Shown here in pieces: positions 7,381 through 9,609 of a DNA stretch of 9,609 nt. A model generated the notes under the pieces. That model saw nothing but the letters and a program-made list of their open reading frames with translations, was not told where the DNA came from and did no database searches. Made by a program: the position numbers and the translations under genes. Source of the stretch: an uncultured Oscillibacter sp. (lineage in GTDB: Bacteria; Bacillota; Clostridia; Oscillospirales; Oscillospiraceae); NCBI GenBank assembly GCA_910588175.1, contig CAJUQQ010000070.1:1-9609 (forward strand), given 5' to 3'. Numbering within the stretch: position 1 is the first letter of the stretch; the number at the start of each line of letters is the position of its first letter.

Positions 7381-8055
7381 CTAGTGGAAACCCCGGACCA
7401 AAGTAGAGAACAGCAGCTCCCACCCGTTCAGGGTCACGAACAGCAGCAGCTTGAAAGGCGCGGAAATCATGGACGGCGGCAGCATGATCATACCCATGGA
7501 CATCAGCGTACAAGACACCACGATGTCGATCAGCATGAACGGGATATACAGCAACAGTCCGATGGTAAACGCCCTTCGCAGCTCACAGGTCACAAAGGCG
7601 GGCACAATAATCCGCAGAGGCAGCGTTTCCACCACCGTCTGGGTGTTGACCTCCTCCGGCATATCCACGTGGGCCATGTCGCAGAACATTTCCAGGGTAT
7701 TCATAGTCGTGTTCCGCGCCATAAAATCCGCCAGGGGTATGGAAGCCCGCCGGAAAAACTCCTCCTGGTCGATCTCCTCCGCGGCGTAAGGCTCGTAGGC
7801 CTCCTCCTGAATGCGGGTGATCGTAGGCGACATGGTAAAAAACGTCAGGAACAGCGCCAGCCCGATCAGCACAAGGTTGGGCGGCGTCTGCTGGGTGCCC
7901 ATGGCGTTGCGCAGGAATGAAAAGGAGATGATAAACCGGGTGAAGGAAGTCATCATCACCACGAGAGAAGGCAGGAGCGTGATTGCCGTCATCAGGAAGA
8001 TAATTTCCAACGCCTGCACGTTCTCGCCGTTTACATTGATCAGCCCTTCCGGCAC
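7381..8055 (-). CDS. fliP: FliP, flagellar export gate protein
   Basis: A core membrane subunit of the flagellar type III export channel. It has 224 residues, like the short Bacillus FliP and unlike the roughly 245-residue enterobacterial form with a cleavable signal peptide; none is evident here. Signatures seen are MTSFTRFIISFSFLRNAMGT, QQTPPNLVLIGLALFLTFFT, and the C-terminal pair IGLLLYIPFMLIDIVVSCTL and MSMGMIMLPPSMISAPFKLL. The start codon is GTG at 8055. It is fixed by a strong GGAGGTGA 7 nt upstream, which itself covers the stop codon of fliO. This arrangement implies translational coupling. The next gene, fliQ, begins 14 bp after the stop. Confidence 0.96.
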   Translation of the reverse strand: MPEGLINVNGENVQALEIIFLMTAITLLPSLVVMMTSFTRFIISFSFLRNAMGTQQTPPNLVLIGLALFLTFFTMSPTITRIQEEAYEPYAAEEIDQEEFFRRASIPLADFMARNTTMNTLEMFCDMAHVDMPEEVNTQTVVETLPLRIIVPAFVTCELRRAFTIGLLLYIPFMLIDIVVSCTLMSMGMIMLPPSMISAPFKLLLFVTLNGWELLFSTLVRGFH

Positions 8056-8062
8056 CTCCGGT

Positions 8063-8070
8063 TCACCTCC
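8063..8070 (-). promoter_or_regulatory. Ribosome binding site fixing the GTG start of fliP
   Basis: GGAGGTGA lies 7 nt before the GTG at 8055 and contains the fliO stop codon TGA. This decides the non-ATG start of fliP and suggests that ribosomes ending fliO feed fliP. Confidence 0.8.
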
Positions 8071-8431
8071 GCTCTCGTTGTTTCATAATGGTGAGAAAAG
8101 CCTCGCGAAAGCCCGGCTTCTCTCCCGCCGTCTCCGGCGGTCTCCAGGCGGCGGCCTCCTCCGCGGTCAGCTCCGCCAGCAGGGTGACCCCCGCCGTTCC
8201 GGCTCCCAGGAGAAGATACCGCTCCCCCACCCGGGCCAGAACCACACTCTGGTCCCGCCCCAGGGGCAGCCGGTCCAGAATCTCCATCCGCCGCCCCGCC
8301 GCGAAGGCGCTCAGCGCCCCCCGGCCCGCCACGTATCTCGTAAACCAATAGGCCAGGCCGATAATCAGGACGACACAGACCAGCATCCACAGGAAGGAGG
8401 CCAGGGCCGTGTCGCCTCCCAGGTCCAGCAT
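8063..8431 (-). CDS. fliO: FliO, flagellar export apparatus assembly protein
   Basis: FliO is the least conserved export-apparatus protein and helps FliP assemble. The product has 122 residues. One membrane helix lies near the N-terminus (FLWMLVCVVLIIGLAYWFTR, about residues 13-32). A small cytoplasmic domain follows with RMEILDRLPLGRDQSVVLAR and VGERYLLLGAGTAGVTLLAE, the usual FliO/FliZ fold signature (…RLPLGxxxxLxxVxxGxxxLLLG). Its identity rests on this pattern plus its position between cheY and fliP. The ATG at 8431 lies one codon after the cheY stop (TGA CGG ATG) in the same frame, with no clear Shine-Dalgarno, so it probably depends on re-initiation after cheY. A GGGAGG sits just inside the gene, but no good downstream start follows it. 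Confidence 0.9.
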   Translation of the reverse strand: MLDLGGDTALASFLWMLVCVVLIIGLAYWFTRYVAGRGALSAFAAGRRMEILDRLPLGRDQSVVLARVGERYLLLGAGTAGVTLLAELTAEEAAAWRPPETAGEKPGFREAFLTIMKQRERR

Positions 8432-8434
8432 CCG

Positions 8435-8803
8435 TCAGGGATTGCCCAGGATGGTGCTGACGGTTTTCAGCACGCGGTCGGGCTTGAAGGGCTTGACGAT
8501 GAAGTCCTTGGCGCCGGAACGCACCGCGTCCATAACCATGCTCTCCTGACCCATGGCGGAGCACATGACCACATTGGCGCCGCTGTCCTTGGCGCGGATC
8601 GCCTTCAGGGCCTCCAGACCGTCCATGTTGGGCATGGTTATGTCCATAATCACCAGATCCGGGCCAATCTCGCTGAACTTCTCCACGGCGTCAGCGCCGT
8701 CCACGGCCTCGAACAGCTCGGTGTACCCGTTTTTGCTCAGGGTGTCCTTAATCATCTTCCGCATAAACGCGGCGTCGTCGACCAGCAAAATCTTCTTAGC
8801 CAT
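8435..8803 (-). CDS. cheY: CheY, chemotaxis response regulator
   Basis: A single-domain receiver that carries the CheA phosphate signal to the flagellar switch. It has 122 residues. The acid pocket is D9 and D10 (ILLVDDAAFMRKMI). The phosphorylation site is D54 (LVIMDITMPNMDG). The switch residues are S82 (VVMCSAMG) and F101, and the conserved lysine is K104 (DFIVKPF). The VDDAAFMR and CSAMGQESMVMDAVRSGAKD stretches are close to Bacillus CheY. There is no output domain. The ATG at 8803 is preceded by the purine-rich AAGGAAGGAA. An 84-bp gap separates it from fliN/fliY and holds a hairpin and CCGATA repeats, so cheY may be expressed partly independently. CheC at the other end of the window is the likely phosphatase. 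Confidence 0.97.
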   Translation of the reverse strand: MAKKILLVDDAAFMRKMIKDTLSKNGYTELFEAVDGADAVEKFSEIGPDLVIMDITMPNMDGLEALKAIRAKDSGANVVMCSAMGQESMVMDAVRSGAKDFIVKPFKPDRVLKTVSTILGNP

Positions 8804-8837
8804 TCTCGTATTCCTTCCTTCTTATCGAAATCACAAT

Positions 8838-8867
8838 GTTATCGGATATCGGATTATCTTATCTCAA
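8838..8867 (-). promoter_or_regulatory. Possible promoter before cheY
   Basis: In the AT-rich gap between fliN and cheY the minus strand has TTGAGA, 18 bases, then GATAAC. This matches the vegetative consensus 5/6 at -35 and 4/6 at -10, and would put the transcript start about 28 bp before cheY. The same place carries two tandem CCGATA(T/A) units resembling sigma-28 -10 elements (CCGATAA), but no TAAA box stands at the expected distance. It is a weak candidate only. Confidence 0.25.
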
Positions 8868-8889
8868 AAGCGCCGGGGTCCGGACGCTT
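8866..8889 (-). terminator. Hairpin just after fliN/fliY, weak terminator or attenuator
   Basis: Immediately after the fliN stop, AAGCG-T-CCGG-ACC-CCGG-CGCTT can fold into a 9-bp stem with one bulged base and a three-base loop; the stem begins inside the TAA. It is followed by only two more T residues (TTGAG), so the U tract is short. It may partly terminate, mark an RNA processing or stability boundary, or be inert. Genes of the same operon follow, so full termination is unlikely. Confidence 0.35.
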
Positions 8890-9609
8890 ATTTCTTCACC
8901 AGCTCGATCACGGGGTCCTGAACGATCTCGGTAATCCGGACGCCGAAGTTGTCGTCGATTACCACCACGTCGCCCTTGGCCACGCATTTGCCGTTGACAA
9001 ACAGATCCACCTGATCGCCCGCCAGCTTGTCGAGCACCACCAGAGAACCTTTGGAGAATTCCAGAATATCCTGAACCTTCCGCTGGGTCCGGCCAATCTC
9101 CACCGTTACCTGGAGGGGAACCTCCATAATCAGGTCCAAATTCTGGGCCTGCTCCTTCCCCAAAACCTCCGACGGGTCCAGATCCCGCAGAGGCGCGGGC
9201 TTGGTGCTGATGACCTTGGGCTCCGGCGCGGCGGCCTGGGGCGGGTAGGGGTAGGGATAGGGGTAATACATCGGCGGGTACATGCCGTTCATCCCCTCCG
9301 GCGCCGGGTAAGGCATCTGAGGCATCGGGGGCATTTGCGGCATCTGAGCCGCCGCCGGCTGAGGCGCGGGCTGAGCCGCCGGGGCAGGCTGAGGCGCAGG
9401 CGCAGGCGCGGGCTGGGGAGCGGGAGCCGCCCCGCCTCCGGCCATTCCGGCCATCATCGCCTCAATTTCCGCCTGGCTCATCTTCTTGCCCGAGGAGGCG
9501 GGCTCCGGCGCGGGAGCGGGCTCTCCGCCGCCCATACCGGCCATCATCGCTTCAATCTCCTCCTGGCTCATCTTGCCGCCGGAGGAGGCAGCGGGCTCCG
9601 GCGCGGGGG
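8888..9609 (-). CDS. fliN: FliN/FliY flagellar motor switch protein (5' end cut by the window edge)
   Basis: A C-ring switch component in the cytoplasm. The frame is open from the right edge to TAA at 8888-8890, and the first in-window ATG (9571) is probably internal because repeat coding continues upstream of it. Order seen: two 30-residue repeats with MSQ(E/A)EIEAMMAGM, a long Pro/Ala/Gln linker with MPQMPPMPQMP and a (YP)4 run, then a C-terminal SpoA/FliN domain (about bases 9151-8905). That domain has NLDLIMEVPLQVTVEIGRTQ, KLAGDQVDLFVNGKCVAKGD and VVVIDDNFGVRITEI. The SQAEIEAMM peptide resembles the FliM and FliY N-terminal docking motif SQxEIDALL. Whether a CheC-like domain lies upstream (which would make it FliY) cannot be seen; position before cheY fits FliY of Bacillus. 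The linker is strongly GC-biased. Confidence 0.92.
   Translation of the reverse strand, partial: PAPEPAASSGGKMSQEEIEAMMAGMGGGEPAPAPEPASSGKKMSQAEIEAMMAGMAGGGAAPAPQPAPAPAPQPAPAAQPAPQPAAAQMPQMPPMPQMPYPAPEGMNGMYPPMYYPYPYPYPPQAAAPEPKVISTKPAPLRDLDPSEVLGKEQAQNLDLIMEVPLQVTVEIGRTQRKVQDILEFSKGSLVVLDKLAGDQVDLFVNGKCVAKGDVVVIDDNFGVRITEIVQDPVIELVKK
9238..9263 (+). other. G-quadruplex-type motif on the fliN template strand
   Basis: Five G-runs follow each other on the plus strand: GGGG, GGG, GGGG, GGG, GGGG, separated by C, TA, TA and ATA. This meets the usual four-run motif with very short loops. The opposite strand encodes the Tyr-Pro repeat of fliN, so the motif may simply result from TAC/TAT-CCC codon repetition. 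Whether it folds is unknown. Confidence 0.6.
9428..9609 (-). repeat. 90-bp tandem repeat encoding a FliM-type CheY-docking peptide
   Basis: Two copies of an approximately 30-codon unit lie in frame in fliN/fliY. The ATG codons of the shared core are at 9571 and 9481, exactly 90 bp apart. The cores are MSQEEIEAMMAGM and MSQAEIEAMMAGM. Each is preceded by PAPEPA and Ser/Gly/Lys residues (PAPEPAASSGGK in the first copy, PAPEPASSGKK in the second). The window edge falls inside a PAPEPA spacer like the one between the two copies, so a third copy may lie upstream. Codon-level differences between copies show they are not a very recent duplication. Confidence 0.85.

Noticed and set aside
8040..8564. 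Minus-strand 174-codon frame overlapping cheY and fliO
   Set aside because: It is an out-of-frame reading of cheY and fliO with Gly/Arg-rich low-complexity product; both real genes have family motifs in the other frame.
9361..9430. Short GGCGCAGGC-type repeats as a possible CRISPR or structural repeat
   Set aside because: They are in-frame Pro/Ala/Gln codon repetition in the fliN linker with no spacers or regular array structure.
9569..9571. ATG at 9571 as the true start of fliN/fliY
   Set aside because: The frame stays open to the window edge and the upstream codons (PAPEPAASSGGK) repeat the spacer found before the second docking motif, so the gene most likely begins further upstream.

Overview
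The window is an uninterrupted block of flagellar and chemotaxis genes, all on the minus strand and read from high to low coordinates. Order of transcription: fliN/fliY (5' end beyond the right edge), cheY, fliO, fliP, fliQ, fliR, flhB, flhA, fliA (sigma-28), a flgF-like rod gene, a flgG-like rod gene, and cheC (last few codons beyond the left edge). Eleven gene starts are visible. Most intergenic gaps are 3 to 32 bp, one pair overlaps by 4 bp (flhA/fliA), and only two gaps reach about 85 bp. This looks like the downstream half of a long fla/che operon. No stretch over 100 bp lacks a gene, and I see no tRNA, rRNA, CRISPR array, insertion sequence or phage gene.

The organism is probably a GC-rich member of the Clostridia (Bacillota). 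The order fliY/fliN-cheY-fliO-fliP-fliQ-fliR-flhB-flhA-sigma is the Bacillus/Clostridium arrangement. The CheY resembles Bacillus CheY, CheC is typical of Bacillota (and some other lineages), and strong GGAGG-type ribosome binding sites precede most genes. High GC with Clostridia-like proteins suggests a motile gut Oscillospiraceae relative (Oscillibacter or Intestinimonas type), but the family is a guess.

The genes cover three jobs. FliO, FliP, FliQ, FliR, FlhB and FlhA form the flagellar type III export gate; FlhB has the NPTH autocleavage site. The two FlgF/FlgG-family proteins are rod subunits exported through that gate. FliN/FliY, CheY and CheC act at the switch: CheY-P signals to it and CheC dephosphorylates CheY-P. 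FliA would direct transcription of late flagellar genes.

No wholly new system is visible; this is a recognisable flagellar operon. The points worth a second look are: (1) 90-bp tandem repeats in fliN/fliY, each carrying a copy of the FliM-type CheY-P docking peptide, just upstream of cheY; (2) a G-quadruplex-type motif in the same gene; (3) CheC with Ser for Asn in the first of its two catalytic motifs; (4) no flhF or flhG between flhA and fliA; (5) GTG or TTG starts on fliP, flhB, flhA and the first rod gene; (6) cheY and fliO in the same frame, one codon apart across a UGA-C stop, with no clear ribosome binding site for fliO; and (7) a hairpin and a CCGATA tandem repeat between fliN and cheY.
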